DNA of 64,000 nucleotides, from positions 310,001 through 374,000 of the forward strand of contig CAVRYY010000003.1 of the NCBI GenBank assembly GCA_963725655.1, given 5' to 3'. The notes below the pieces were generated by a model. The model searched no databases. It saw only the letters and a list, made by a program, of their open reading frames with translations, and was not told the origin of the DNA. Positions 35,525 to 45,310 of this stretch are shown here, in pieces; within the stretch, counting starts at the first letter, position 1, and each line of letters opens with the position of its first letter. A program made the translations under genes and the position numbers. The stretch comes from CAVRXT01 sp963725655. GTDB taxonomy: Bacteria > Acidobacteriota > Terriglobia > Acidiferrales > UBA7541.

Positions 35525-35689
35525 GGATATCCTCGATGTTGTTGTGCGTATTCGGAAGAAGCGTAGTGTCACTGATGAATGAAGTCAAACCCGGAAATAC
35601 AGTTCGCGCAAATTGGGGGATGTATTTTTTGGTTTTGGGAGTCTTTGGGCGTTGAGTTTTCCGACACGAGTGGCGGGGCTACGACTGCG

Positions 35690-35781
35690 CTGCACAAACG
35701 GGGCCACGTCAAAAACTTGGAGAACCCAAGTGTGAAAGCGACACCTGGGGCACCCACTTCGCTTCGCTCGGCGAACCTATA
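35690..35781. repeat. family A-related intergenic repeat
   Basis: GGGCCACGTC leads into GAGAACCCAAGTGTGAAAGC and GACACCTGGGGCACCCACTTC. This is an inverted relative of the stretch at 26846-26886 (GCGCCCCAGGTGTCGATTTC, then ACACCTGGGTTCTCCACG). It lies in the 330-bp gap between glgP and ggt, where no gene is seen. Confidence 0.5.
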
Positions 35782-35854
35782 GGCAATGAGTTTGCTTGCA
35801 TCCCAGAGAGAAGCTGCGGACTGTTGGAATGCGGGCGCGTTCCTGGGGTTCGCG

Positions 35855-38399
35855 TCAGCGCCAGGAGGGCGCGTCGTGCCACAAAATGAAGGAGGCCTCG
35901 AGTGGGACGAATGCTCCGGTGTGTTGGGGAACCAGGCGCGGAGTGAAGTCGGCTGCGGGGCGGGTGGCTGGAAGCGTCGCGGTGTACATGAAACCGTTTT
36001 CAGAGCCGACCAGACGTTCGCCTCGCTGCATGGGTTGGCGCAGAACGGCGGCGCCATTTTTCTCTTCGGCGTAGAGCTCGGCACTAACGGCGTCGGGATC
36101 CAGCTCGTTGAGAAAGACCTGAACCTGAAAGAGGTACTGTCCATTTTTTTGTTCGAGGGCTGCGGAGCCGAATCGGACCATCGGCCAGTGCTTGGCTAGT
36201 TGTGACTGCCAATTGAGCAAAGCTGTTCCGAGCGCGCCCTGGTTTGCGGCGCGGTCCTTGCAGGCCGACGCGGCCGACAGGTAATGCTGCTCGGTGTACT
36301 GACGTACCACGCGGTTGGTGGAGAAAAGAGGAGTCAAGCGGGCCATGCTTTCGCGCATGCGGGCGACCCAGCCTTGCGGAATTCCGCGATTGTCGCGTTT
36401 ATAGAATTCGGGAATGATTTCCCGTTCGAGTAAAGAGTAGAGAGTTTCGGCTTCTGACGCGTCCCACGCGGCAACGTCGTTGTTATGCTCGCGGCGGTCA
36501 CCGATGGCCCAGCCGACCTCAGGAGAATATGCTTCGGCCCACCAGCCATCCAACTCGGAAAGATTCAGCCCGCCATTAACGAGCACTTTCATGCCGCTGG
36601 TTCCACTCGCTTCCCAGGGGCGTCGCGGGGTGTTCACCCACAAATCCACACCCTGAACCAGTTGCTCGGCCATGAGCAGATCGTAATCACTCAGGAAGAT
36701 TACGCGCGCGCGTACTTCCGGGCGATCCGAAAACTCGATCCACTGGCGGATCATCTCTTGACCCTCTGCGTCCTGTGGATGAGCTTTGCCAGCGAGGACG
36801 AGCTGAACGGGATGCTGGCGGTTAGTGAGAATGTTCAGCAGGCGCTGCGGATCGCGCAGGAGAAGATTGGGACGCTTGTAAGTGGCGAAACGGCGAGCGA
36901 AACCGAGAGTGAGAGAGTCAGTATCCAGCGCCTCGGCGGCTGCGGCAAGATCTTCCGAGGAGGCACCGAGGCGCGCGAGCCGCTGAATGTTCCTTTTGCG
37001 AACATAATGAACGAGAGACTTTCGACCGTCGGCACGAAGCTGCCATAAATCGGAGTCACTGACCTTACGAACGCCGTCACACTCGTCCGTGGCTTCGCGC
37101 CAGCGCTCTTTTCCGCAGGCAGTTTCCCACAAGAGGTCCGCCGCGGCAGAATCCCAGGTCGCCATATGCACACCGTTGGTCACATAAGTCACCGGCACTT
37201 CTGCTTGTGGCCATCTGGGAAATAAGGTCTGAAAGAGTTGCCGGCTGACCTGACCGTGCAACTGACTAACGCCATTCACGCGCCCACTTCCGCGGAACGC
37301 CAGGTAGGCCATATTGAATGGCTCGGACGAGTCATTACGGTCGCGCCGTCCCAGGGCCAAAAGATCCTGGAGTGAAATCGACAATCGCCGCTCAGCGTAG
37401 TTTTTGAGATAACTTTCCATGAGGTCTGGAGAGAAGCGGTCGAAGCCCGCCTCTACCGGAGTGTGAGTAGTAAAAAGGTTGCCGGCACGAGTGATCGTGA
37501 GAGCGAGTTCAAACGGTTTCTTGTTATCCGCCATGTAGGAGCGGGCTCGTTCGAGCACCGCGAATGCGGCATGGCCTTCGTTGAGGTGGCAGACCTCGGG
37601 CTGCAATCCGAGTGCGCGGAGGAGCTGCCAGCCCCCAATGCCAAGGACCATTTCCTGTTTCAGTCGTAATTCGGGACCACCTCCGTAGAGTTCGCTGGTA
37701 ATGCCGCGATGGGCGGGAATATTGGCGGGATCGTTGGTATCGAGGAGATACAATTTGGCTCTGCCCAACTGAATCTGCCAGGTGCGGATCCACAGCTTAG
37801 TGCCAGGGAAATCAATTGCCAGGCGCAGCCACTCACCGTTTTGCTGACGCAACGGTGTGATCGGCAGTTGACCGGGATCGTTGTATGGATACAAAGCCTG
37901 CTGATGACCCTGCGCATCGATTTCCTGGCGGAAATATCCCTGTTGGTAGAGCAGGCCGATGCCGGTGACCGGGACGGCGAGATTACTAGCGGTCTTCAGC
38001 TGGTCGCCGGCAACGTTGCCGAGGCCGCCGGAATAAATGGGCAGAGCCTCACTCAACATAAACTCCATGGAGAAATAGGCGACGGTGGAAAGACCGGAAC
38101 GAGGATGGGCCTTTTGAAACCAACCGACGGACTCCTCGGCAGCCTTCTTCTCACGCTGGAGATCGAGCAATAACTTCTGGAAGGTCTGGGTCGGTAGTAA
38201 CGCTCTGGAGTTTCTCGCGAGATGCGGTCTGGAGGACGACCCAGGGATTGTGGGTGAACTCCCAAAGGTCCGGGTCGAGGCGTTCCCAGATCTGGTCGGC
38301 GGCATGGTTGTAAGACCATCTTAGGTCCAATGCCAGATCAGTGAGAGCGTCGGAAGCAGGTGGATCCGAGGGCCGATTGCCGTACGCAGGACTGCTCAT
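35855..38399 (-). pseudogene. glgP: alpha-glucan (glycogen) phosphorylase, interrupted by a single-base frameshift
   Basis: The coding sequence starts at ATG 38399 (GAGGAG upstream, 21 bp after pgm). It encodes the N-terminus LTDLALDLRWSYNHAADQIW and RLDPDLWEFTHNPWVVLQTA in one frame. From about 38185 the family sequence continues in another frame (FQKLLLDLQREKKAAEESVG, then STVAYFSMEFMLSEALPIYS) to 35855. Joining them needs the removal of one C in GACCTTCC. The catalytic body is otherwise complete: GGLGNVAGDQLK, NEGHAAF, TTHTPVEAGFDRF, and EASGTSGMKVLVNGGLN at the PLP-region motif. The enzyme releases glucose-1-phosphate from alpha-1,4-glucans. It is the last gene of the sugar-phosphate operon. 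The break may be a sequencing error or real inactivation. Confidence 0.88.
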
Positions 38400-38420
38400 A
38401 AGTGACTCCTCTAAGTTTAC

Positions 38421-40088
38421 TTAGCTGCTGGCCGCGGCTCGAGCGCTATGCGCGAGCGTCTCGGAAACAATTGTCTGGGCTTCGTCCTGGATGCGTCGCA
38501 GATGGTCCTGGCCGAGGAAGCTTTCGGCATAAATCTTGTAAATCTGTTCGGTACCCGATGGGCGAGCCGCAAACCAGCCGTTCTTTGCGATGACCTTAAT
38601 TCCGCCAATCGAGTTGCCGTCTCCGGGAGCCGCGGTGAGAATCTTCTCGATCTTCTCACCGGCGACCTCGTTAGCGCGGATGTCTGCCGGGGATAATTTC
38701 TCGAGTGCGGCTTTCTGTTCCGGAGTGGCGGGGGCCTCAATGCGTTCGTAAACCGGATCCCCCAGGTCACGAGTGAGTTCAGCGTAGATTTCGCCCGGGT
38801 CTTTTCCAAGGCGCGCGGTGATTTCCGCGGAGAGAAGACAAGGAATGATTCCGTCTTTATCGGTGGCCCACACGCCAGCGTCGAAGCCCAGGAACGAAGC
38901 GCCTGCGCTCTCTTCGCCGGCAAAGCCGAGGCGGCCAGCCAAGAGGCCGTCGACGTACCACTTGAAACCGACCGGCACCTCGTACAACCGGCGGCCGAGA
39001 CGCGCGGCGACGCGATCGATCATGCTGCTGCTCACCACGGTTTTGCCGACGGCGACATCCTGGCCCCAATCCTTCCTATTCGCAAACAGGTAGTGAATGC
39101 AGACGGAAAGATAGTGATTCGGTGGCAACAGGCCGCTGCCCTTGGTGACGATGCCGTGGCGGTCGTGATCGGTATCACAGGCAAAGGCGATATCGAATTT
39201 GTCTTTGAGTGCGATGAGTCTCTGCATGGCGTAAGGGGAGGAGGGATCCATGCGAATTTTGCCGTCCCAATCCACGGTCATGAATCGAAAGGTGGGATCG
39301 ACGGATTGGTTCACGACGGTCAAGTTGAGAGCGTAACGGTCCTTGATGACCGGCCAATAATCAATGCCGGCGCCGCCGAGAGGGTCGACGCCCAGCGATA
39401 TTTTGGCATCGCGAATGGAGGCCATATCGACCACGGTTTGGAGATCGGCGACGTAGGAGTGGAGGTAGTCGTATTTATGAGTGGTGGAGGCGCGAAGGGC
39501 TTGCGTGAAAAGGATTCGTTTGACGCCCGCAAGCGAGCTGCGGAGATAGTCGTTGGCCTTCGATTCGATCCACGATGTCACTTGGGCATCGGCCGGTCCT
39601 CCGTTTGGAGGATCGTACTTGAAGCCACCATCGTCAGGAGGATTGTGAGACGGGGTGATTACGATGCCGTCGGCAAGGCCGGTCTGCTTTCCGTGGTTAT
39701 AACGAATAATGGCGTGGGAGACGGCCGGAGTTGGTGTGTAGGCGGTGCCTTCCGAAAGCATGACGTCGATCTTGTTGGCCGCAAGCACTTCCAACGCGCT
39801 GGCAAATGCGGGTTCGGACAACGCGTGGGTGTCGATCCCCAGGAAGAGGGGGCCGTCGATCTTCTGCAAAATGCGGTAGTCACAAATCGCCTGAGTGATT
39901 GCCAAGATGTGCCACTCATTGAACGCGGCGTCGAAGGCAGAGCCGCGATGACCGGAGGTACCGAAGGCAACGAGCTGCGCAGGGTCACTCGGATCGGGCC
40001 GCAACTCGTAATAGGAAGTGACGAGCTTGGGGACGTTAACCAGGATGGAGGGATCGGCGGGTTTTCCGGCGGTGGGGTCAATTTTCAC
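38421..40088 (-). CDS. pgm: alpha-D-glucose phosphate-specific phosphoglucomutase
   Basis: The product has 555 residues, starting with GTG 40088 with GAGGTGA upstream. Phosphohexomutase signatures are LVAFGTSGHRG at the start, the phosphoserine loop GIVITPSHNPPDDGG, the metal loop FACDTDHDRHGIV, the sugar loop GFAGEESAGAS and the phosphate-binding RPSGTEQIYKIYAESF. It interconverts glucose-1-phosphate and glucose-6-phosphate. This links the glycogen phosphorylase 21 bp downstream to the dehydrogenase and isomerase genes upstream. The GTG start may tune its level. Confidence 0.96.
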   Translation of the reverse strand: MKIDPTAGKPADPSILVNVPKLVTSYYELRPDPSDPAQLVAFGTSGHRGSAFDAAFNEWHILAITQAICDYRILQKIDGPLFLGIDTHALSEPAFASALEVLAANKIDVMLSEGTAYTPTPAVSHAIIRYNHGKQTGLADGIVITPSHNPPDDGGFKYDPPNGGPADAQVTSWIESKANDYLRSSLAGVKRILFTQALRASTTHKYDYLHSYVADLQTVVDMASIRDAKISLGVDPLGGAGIDYWPVIKDRYALNLTVVNQSVDPTFRFMTVDWDGKIRMDPSSPYAMQRLIALKDKFDIAFACDTDHDRHGIVTKGSGLLPPNHYLSVCIHYLFANRKDWGQDVAVGKTVVSSSMIDRVAARLGRRLYEVPVGFKWYVDGLLAGRLGFAGEESAGASFLGFDAGVWATDKDGIIPCLLSAEITARLGKDPGEIYAELTRDLGDPVYERIEAPATPEQKAALEKLSPADIRANEVAGEKIEKILTAAPGDGNSIGGIKVIAKNGWFAARPSGTEQIYKIYAESFLGQDHLRRIQDEAQTIVSETLAHSARAAASS

Positions 40089-40211
40089 TGGTCACCTCGG
40101 CAAAGCGCAGAATCTAACCGCGCAAATCGTCCTAGTTCAGATGCTCAGATGTTTAGATGCTCGGATATGAGGAAGAAGCTGCAATCGTTCCTTCGGTACT
40201 CATGCTCCGAG

Positions 40212-41621
40212 TCAATCGGCTTGGGCGGCAACACGGAAATCTTCCTGGTCAGCGGCTGTTGGGTTATGCCAGCCTCCGGGAGGCGAGACTCTTTGCGCGA
40301 CCTCGCTGGGACCCCAAGTGCCAGAATTATACTCGAAAATCGGAGTGCCGGCCTTGAGCACGGGATCCACGATTCGCCAGGCTTCCTCGACGTAATCTTC
40401 GCGGGCAAAAAAAGTGGGATCTCCGACCATAGCGTCGCCCAGGATGCGTTCGTAGGCGTCCAGCTCTTCGGGGCTGGGATGATGGCAGGCGATGATCTCG
40501 ACCGATTCCGTTTCCATGTGCTCGCCGGAGGCCAAGACATTCGCGCCCAGGGCGATGGTGACCTCTGGACTGATACGGAAGCGCACGTGGTTGCGAGGAG
40601 TGCCTCCATCGCGGAGGACGGTAGGAGGATTGCGAAGTCGAACGAGAACTTCGGTGCAAGTGACAGGGAGATTCTTTCCGGCGCGAATGTAGAACGGCAC
40701 GCCCTGCCAGCGCCAGGAATCGATCTCGAGTTGCAGAGCGGCAAACGTCTCGGTAGCCGAATCAGCAGCGACGCCATTTTCCTGGAGATAGCCGCGGAAC
40801 TGGCCACGGACGATGTTATTTACCACGATCGGCGGAATCCCTTTTAGCACCTTGACCTTCTCATCGCGCACGGATTCGCTGTCGCTGCGGACCGGAGGCT
40901 CCATGGCCAGATTGGACATGATTTGAAAGAGATGGTTTTGGATGACGTCGCGAATGGCGCCGGTCTGATCGTAGAAAGCGCCGCGGCCCTGAACGCCGAA
41001 CGATTCGGCCATGGTGATCTGGACGCTCTCGATGTAGTTGCGATTCCAGAAAGGCTCGATAAAGGCGTTGGCAAAACGGAAAACGACCACGTTGTTTACG
41101 GGGCGCTTGCCGAGATAGTGATCAATGCGGAAAATGCCGGACTCGGGGAGGACGCTATGCAAGATTTGATTGAGCTGCTGCGCGGAGGCGAGGTCATGAC
41201 CGAAGGGCTTTTCGACAATGACGCGAGCACCTTCCATGCTGCCTGACTTGGCCAACTGTTCGACGACCTTTCCGAACAGGGCGGGCGGGATGGCGAGATA
41301 GTACGCGGGGCGTTGCGCGCCGTTGAGTTCTTTGCGGATGGCCTGAAAGGTGGCGGCGTCCGCGTAGTCACCGTCGACGTAACGCATCAGGGCGCTGAGC
41401 TTGTCAAAAGCAACGGGATCGACGCCACCGTGTTTTTCGAGGCTGTCGCGAGCGCGGGCGCGAAGCTGATCGACGTTCCAACCCGCTTTGGCAACGCCGA
41501 TCACTGGGACGTTGAGGTGGCCGCGCTTCACCAGGGACTGCAACGCGGGGAAAATCATCTTGTAGGCAAGGTCGCCAGTGGCGCCGAAGAAGACCAGGGC
41601 GTCAGAATGCGATTCGCTCAT
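40212..41621 (-). CDS. zwf: glucose-6-phosphate 1-dehydrogenase
   Basis: The product has 469 residues from ATG 41621, with AGGAGGAG upstream. The NADP site is LVFFGATGDLAYKMIFPAL. The active-site signature is RIDHYLGKRPVNNVV with the catalytic His and Lys. FANAFIEPFWNRNYIESVQI and PFYIRAGKNLP are also conserved. It oxidises glucose-6-phosphate to 6-phosphogluconolactone, the entry step of the oxidative pentose phosphate route. It follows gnd by 29 bp. A 6-phosphogluconolactonase gene is not in the window. Confidence 0.97.
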   Translation of the reverse strand: MSESHSDALVFFGATGDLAYKMIFPALQSLVKRGHLNVPVIGVAKAGWNVDQLRARARDSLEKHGGVDPVAFDKLSALMRYVDGDYADAATFQAIRKELNGAQRPAYYLAIPPALFGKVVEQLAKSGSMEGARVIVEKPFGHDLASAQQLNQILHSVLPESGIFRIDHYLGKRPVNNVVVFRFANAFIEPFWNRNYIESVQITMAESFGVQGRGAFYDQTGAIRDVIQNHLFQIMSNLAMEPPVRSDSESVRDEKVKVLKGIPPIVVNNIVRGQFRGYLQENGVAADSATETFAALQLEIDSWRWQGVPFYIRAGKNLPVTCTEVLVRLRNPPTVLRDGGTPRNHVRFRISPEVTIALGANVLASGEHMETESVEIIACHHPSPEELDAYERILGDAMVGDPTFFAREDYVEEAWRIVDPVLKAGTPIFEYNSGTWGPSEVAQRVSPPGGWHNPTAADQEDFRVAAQAD

Positions 41622-41650
41622 CTCTCCTCCTGCGGGCTGGGCGCACACGG

Positions 41651-42673
41651 TTATTTGCCGGCGGCTTTCTCAAGATGACCGCCGAATCCGAAGCGCATGG
41701 CGGAGAGCAGGCGATTCTGGTAATCGGCCTGACCGCGGGAGTCAAAGCGCTGGAAGAGGGCGGCAGAGAGAACGGGAACGGGGACGGCTTCGTCGATTGC
41801 CGCCTTGATCGTCCATCGACCCTCGCCTGAGTCTGAGACACGGCCGGCGAACTGGGAAAGACTCGGGTCACTCACTAAGCTGGCGGCGGTAAGGTCCAAC
41901 AACCAGGAGGCAATCACGCTGCCACGCCGCCAAACTTCGGAGATGTCACGGAGGTCCAGATCATATTGATAATGCTCGGGGTCACGCAGGGGGGTGGTTT
42001 CCGCATCACCAACCGCGACGTGTTGCTTGCCAACGTTGGCGTCGTGCAGAATGCTTAGCCCTTCGGCGTAGGCAGCCATCATTCCGTACTCGATACCGTT
42101 GTGGACCATTTTGACGAAATGGCCGGCACCGTTTGGACCACAGTGCAAGTAACCTTGTTCGGCTGTGCCGGTAAGTTTCTCCCGGCCGGAAGTGCGCGGG
42201 ATGCTACCTACGCCCGGGGCGAGAGTGGAGAAGATTGGATCGAGGTGCTTGATTACGTTGACCTCGCCTCCCATCATCATGCAATAGCCTCGCTCGAGGC
42301 CCCAGACGCCGCCGCTGGTTCCTACATCAACGTAATGAATACCCTTAGCGGCAAGATCCTTTGCGCGGCGAAGGTCATCGATGTAATAGGAATTGCCGCC
42401 GTCGATGAGGATGTCGCCGGCCTCGAGATGGGGCAGGAGGGCGGCGATGCTGTCGTCGACGGCTGCGGCTGGCACCATCAACCAGATCGCGCGGGGCGTA
42501 GCGAGTTTGGTGACTAGATCCTGCAGGGACGAGCTTGCTGCAGCTTTCTCTTGAACCAGATCGTTCACGGCTTTCGGCGACATGTCGAACACGACGCACT
42601 GATGGCCTCCCTTTAGGAGGCGACGCACCATGTTAGAACCCATCCTGCCCAGGCCTACCATTCCGAGTTGCAT
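41651..42673 (-). CDS. gnd: 6-phosphogluconate dehydrogenase, decarboxylating (short, YqeC/GndL type)
   Basis: The product has 340 residues, the short bacterial form rather than the 470-residue dimeric type. The coenzyme site is LGMVGLGRMGSNMVRRLL. The substrate signatures are ILIDGGNSYYIDDLRRAKD, HYVDVGTSGGVWGLERGYCM and the catalytic region GHFVKMVHNGIEYGMM. AGG-type ribosome binding (AAGGAG) is present. It produces ribulose-5-phosphate, CO2 and NAD(P)H. It lies three bases after pgi and 29 bp before zwf, so the three are one transcript. Confidence 0.95.
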   Translation of the reverse strand: MQLGMVGLGRMGSNMVRRLLKGGHQCVVFDMSPKAVNDLVQEKAAASSSLQDLVTKLATPRAIWLMVPAAAVDDSIAALLPHLEAGDILIDGGNSYYIDDLRRAKDLAAKGIHYVDVGTSGGVWGLERGYCMMMGGEVNVIKHLDPIFSTLAPGVGSIPRTSGREKLTGTAEQGYLHCGPNGAGHFVKMVHNGIEYGMMAAYAEGLSILHDANVGKQHVAVGDAETTPLRDPEHYQYDLDLRDISEVWRRGSVIASWLLDLTAASLVSDPSLSQFAGRVSDSGEGRWTIKAAIDEAVPVPVLSAALFQRFDSRGQADYQNRLLSAMRFGFGGHLEKAAGK

Positions 42674-42676
42674 GAG

Positions 42677-44353
42677 TTACTCCTTCGCTTTTTGTTGGGT
42701 GCCGCGGTATCGGCGGATCAGATTATTTGTGGAACTGTCATGGCCAAGCTTGGGCTCGGCCTGGCTCTCGATTTCCGGGATGATGCGCTGGGCCAGGACT
42801 TTGCCAAGTTCGACGCCCCACTGGTCGAACGAGTTAATCTGCCAGATGATGCCTTGAGTGAAGACGCTGTGCTCGTAGAGAGCGACCAGCTTGCCGAGTG
42901 ACTCCGGGGTGAGTTCCTGGGCGAGAATCGTATTGGATGGCCGGTTACCCTCGAAGACGCGATGGGGCACGAGCCAATCCGGCGTGCCTTCGGCTTTGAC
43001 CTGGTCAGGGGTCTTTCCGAAAGCGAGCGCCTCGGTCTGAGCGAAGACGTTGGCCATGAGCATGTCATGTTGGTGGCCAAGCGGATTGAGCGTCTGTGAG
43101 AAGGCGATGAAGTCGCAAGGAATGAGCCTGGTCCCCTGATGGATCAACTGATAGAAGGAGTGCTGGCCGTTGGTGCCGGGCTCGCCCCAATAAATCGGGC
43201 TGGTGGCATAGGAGACATGGGCGCCGCCGCTGGTGACGTGCTTTCCGTTGCTCTCCATCGTTAACTGCTGGAGGTAAGCGGGAAATCGCTTGAGATACTG
43301 TTCGTACGGAAGCACTGCGACGGTTTGGGCGCCGAAGAAATCGTTGTACCAGAGGCTCAAGAGGCCCATGAGGACGGGCAGGTTCTGCGCGAACGGGGTG
43401 GTGCGGAAGTGCTCGTCCATCTGGTGGAAGCCATCCAGCATGCGCTGGAAATTGTCTGGGCCGATGGCCAGCATGGTGGAAAGCCCAATCGCTGAATCCA
43501 TGGAGTAGCGTCCGCCAACCCAATCCCAGAAGCCGAACATGTTGGCGGTGTCGATGCCGAATTTGGCGACGTCCGCGGCGTTGGTGGATACCGCGACGAA
43601 GTGCTTGGCGACGGATGTTTCGTCACCGCCCAGACCGGCGAGGGACCAGGTGCGAGCGGCGTGTGCGTTGGTCATCGTTTCGAGGGTGGTGAACGTTTTC
43701 GAAGAGATGATGAAGAGCGTCTCGGCGGCGTCGAGATCGCGAACCGCTTCGGCGAAATCGGTGCCATCGACGTTGGAAACAAAACGGAAGGTCATCGAGC
43801 GGTCGCTGTAGTGTTTTAGGGCCTCATACGCCATCACCGGGCCGAGGTCGGAACCGCCGATGCCGATGTTGATGACGCTGCGAATGCGCTTGCCGGTATG
43901 TCCTTTCCATTCGCCGCTGCGGACGCGATTGGAGAATTGCGTCATTTTGTCGAGGACGGCGTGGACCTGGGGAACGACGTTCTCGCCGTCCACCAGGATG
44001 GATGCGCTTTTGGGCGAGCGCAGGGCGACGTGCAGGACGGCGCGCTTTTCGGTGAAGTTAATTTTATCGCCGCGAAACATGGCGTCGATTTGCGAGCGCA
44101 GGCCCGATTCTTCGGTGAGTTGAATGAGGAGCTCGATGGTTTCGTCGGTGACGCGATTCTTCGAGTAATCGAGGAAGATGCCGACGGCCTCGGCGGTCAT
44201 GCGCTCGCCGCGCTTGGGGTCATCGGCGAAGAGCTGTCGCAGATGCAAGGCGTGAACCTTGTCGTAGTGGGACTGGAGCGATATCCAGGCTTTGCGCGTG
44301 GTGAGAGGCTCGATCGGCTGGGGAGCGGTGTTTGGTGTGGAGGGCGTTGCCAT
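42677..44353 (-). CDS. pgi: glucose-6-phosphate isomerase
   Basis: The product has 558 residues from ATG 44353, with AAAGGAG eight bases upstream. Two PGI family signatures are visible: VINIGIGGSDLGPVMAYEAL and the pair FIISSKTFTTLETMTNA with FGFWDWVGGRYS. The catalytic His/Glu regions are GEPGTNGQHSFYQLIHQGTR and SFDQWGVELGKVLA. It interconverts glucose-6-phosphate and fructose-6-phosphate. It is the first gene of the five-gene operon. The 610 bp upstream, up to the tRNA, hold no recognisable gene. Confidence 0.96.
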   Translation of the reverse strand: MATPSTPNTAPQPIEPLTTRKAWISLQSHYDKVHALHLRQLFADDPKRGERMTAEAVGIFLDYSKNRVTDETIELLIQLTEESGLRSQIDAMFRGDKINFTEKRAVLHVALRSPKSASILVDGENVVPQVHAVLDKMTQFSNRVRSGEWKGHTGKRIRSVINIGIGGSDLGPVMAYEALKHYSDRSMTFRFVSNVDGTDFAEAVRDLDAAETLFIISSKTFTTLETMTNAHAARTWSLAGLGGDETSVAKHFVAVSTNAADVAKFGIDTANMFGFWDWVGGRYSMDSAIGLSTMLAIGPDNFQRMLDGFHQMDEHFRTTPFAQNLPVLMGLLSLWYNDFFGAQTVAVLPYEQYLKRFPAYLQQLTMESNGKHVTSGGAHVSYATSPIYWGEPGTNGQHSFYQLIHQGTRLIPCDFIAFSQTLNPLGHQHDMLMANVFAQTEALAFGKTPDQVKAEGTPDWLVPHRVFEGNRPSNTILAQELTPESLGKLVALYEHSVFTQGIIWQINSFDQWGVELGKVLAQRIIPEIESQAEPKLGHDSSTNNLIRRYRGTQQKAKE

Positions 44354-44966
44354 ATTGGTGCTCCTTTCATTTCTACTCATTTCTACTCATTCTTACGATG
44401 CGGTCCATTTCAGTTTCAGCGGCGACGGCGAGCGGAGCGCGAGCGTGACTCTGGTAGCGTTCCTGTCGCCCGTGTCGCCCGTGGCGGTGATCACCGACAT
44501 GTGATGGTTCGGGAAGAGCTGCCGAATGGAGACTGGGCGGATTATAGCCGAACTGATCTCGAAACCCTCCATCTGCGAATTCGTGACGCGAGTCGCCAAG
44601 CTTAACGGCAGGCAGGTTCCCAAGAGCCGCATGCGACATCTAGCTTAGACATACCGGACAAGGTCTTCAAACGAATTCTGATTCGGAAAATGAGCGCTGA
44701 GACGGGTATGGCTTAAGGCCGATGGGGTGGGCAAATCGTGGAATCGCGGATCTAAACGCGGAAAATCGAGAGGCGCTGTGAAGGCTTCTTCGGGCACGAA
44801 AACCTGCGGCATTCCGGTTTTCCGGTGAGCCCAATCCATTCGGCCACTTGCGTCTTTGCGGCGAAGCCGGCCCGCGAAGCGCGGATTGGCACGTTTGGCA
44901 CGTTTTCGTGATTTGCAGTGGCGGCGGAATTTGTAACTGGTTTAGAATGAAAAGGAAACTTCGCGT

Positions 44967-45042
44967 GGGCGTGTAGCTCAGCTGGGAGAGCACCTGCTTT
45001 GCAAGCAGGGGGTCGCCGGTTCGATCCCGGTCACGTCCACCA
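44967..45042 (+). tRNA. tRNA-Ala (anticodon TGC)
   Basis: A full cloverleaf can be drawn. The acceptor GGGCGTG pairs with CACGTCC (one G.T). The D arm is GCTC/GAGC. The anticodon stem CCTGC/GCAGG holds the loop TTTGCAA with anticodon TGC. The T arm is GCCGG/CCGGT with TTCGATC, and CCA is encoded. Its 3' end overlaps the 3' end of an integrase remnant on the other strand, as expected for an attachment site. Confidence 0.97.
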
Positions 45043-45310
45043 ACCTTTTCAACAACTTAGCGCCAGAGCTCATCAGTTCACCATCCCCATTGTAGTGACT
45101 TCTGTAGCTACCCCCATGACTTTTCTCGGCGATGGCGGCGCTGATAATTCCTTCCGCGCTGAATGTTTCGAATTTCCCCATCGCTACGCGTTTTTGTTCA
45201 GCTGCGGGATGCACATAGCGCATCGTCATCAAAATGCTCGTGTGCCCAAGCAGCGAGCTGGGTGTTGGCAGATCGGCGCCCGCGGCGACATTGCATTGTG
45301 GCCGGCTGAT
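44978..45310 (-). pseudogene. C-terminal remnant of a tyrosine-recombinase integrase at the tRNA-Ala attachment site
   Basis: Reading the minus strand, the segment AAGADLPTPSSLLGHTSILM, then TMRYVHPAAEQKRVAMGKFE, is the last motif block of phage- or ICE-type tyrosine recombinases: LLGH with the box II His, and the nucleophilic Tyr in MRYVHP. Upstream it decays at once (a TGA near 45322, and only traces of the HDLRHT region). The reading frame ends inside the tRNA as ...VTGIEPATPCLQSRCSPS. Integrases that use a tRNA as attB commonly end this way. Only about 100 codons survive, so it is inactive. Confidence 0.75.

Noticed and set aside
39093..40847. Long open frame (584 codons) on the plus strand across pgm and zwf
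   Set aside because: It overlaps two securely identified enzymes, crosses their intergenic gap and shows no family motif.
44381..44966. Short open frames between pgi and the tRNA
   Set aside because: They are small, overlapping in several frames and without motif or ribosome site. A TAGAAT at 44943 could belong to the tRNA promoter, but no -35 box fits.
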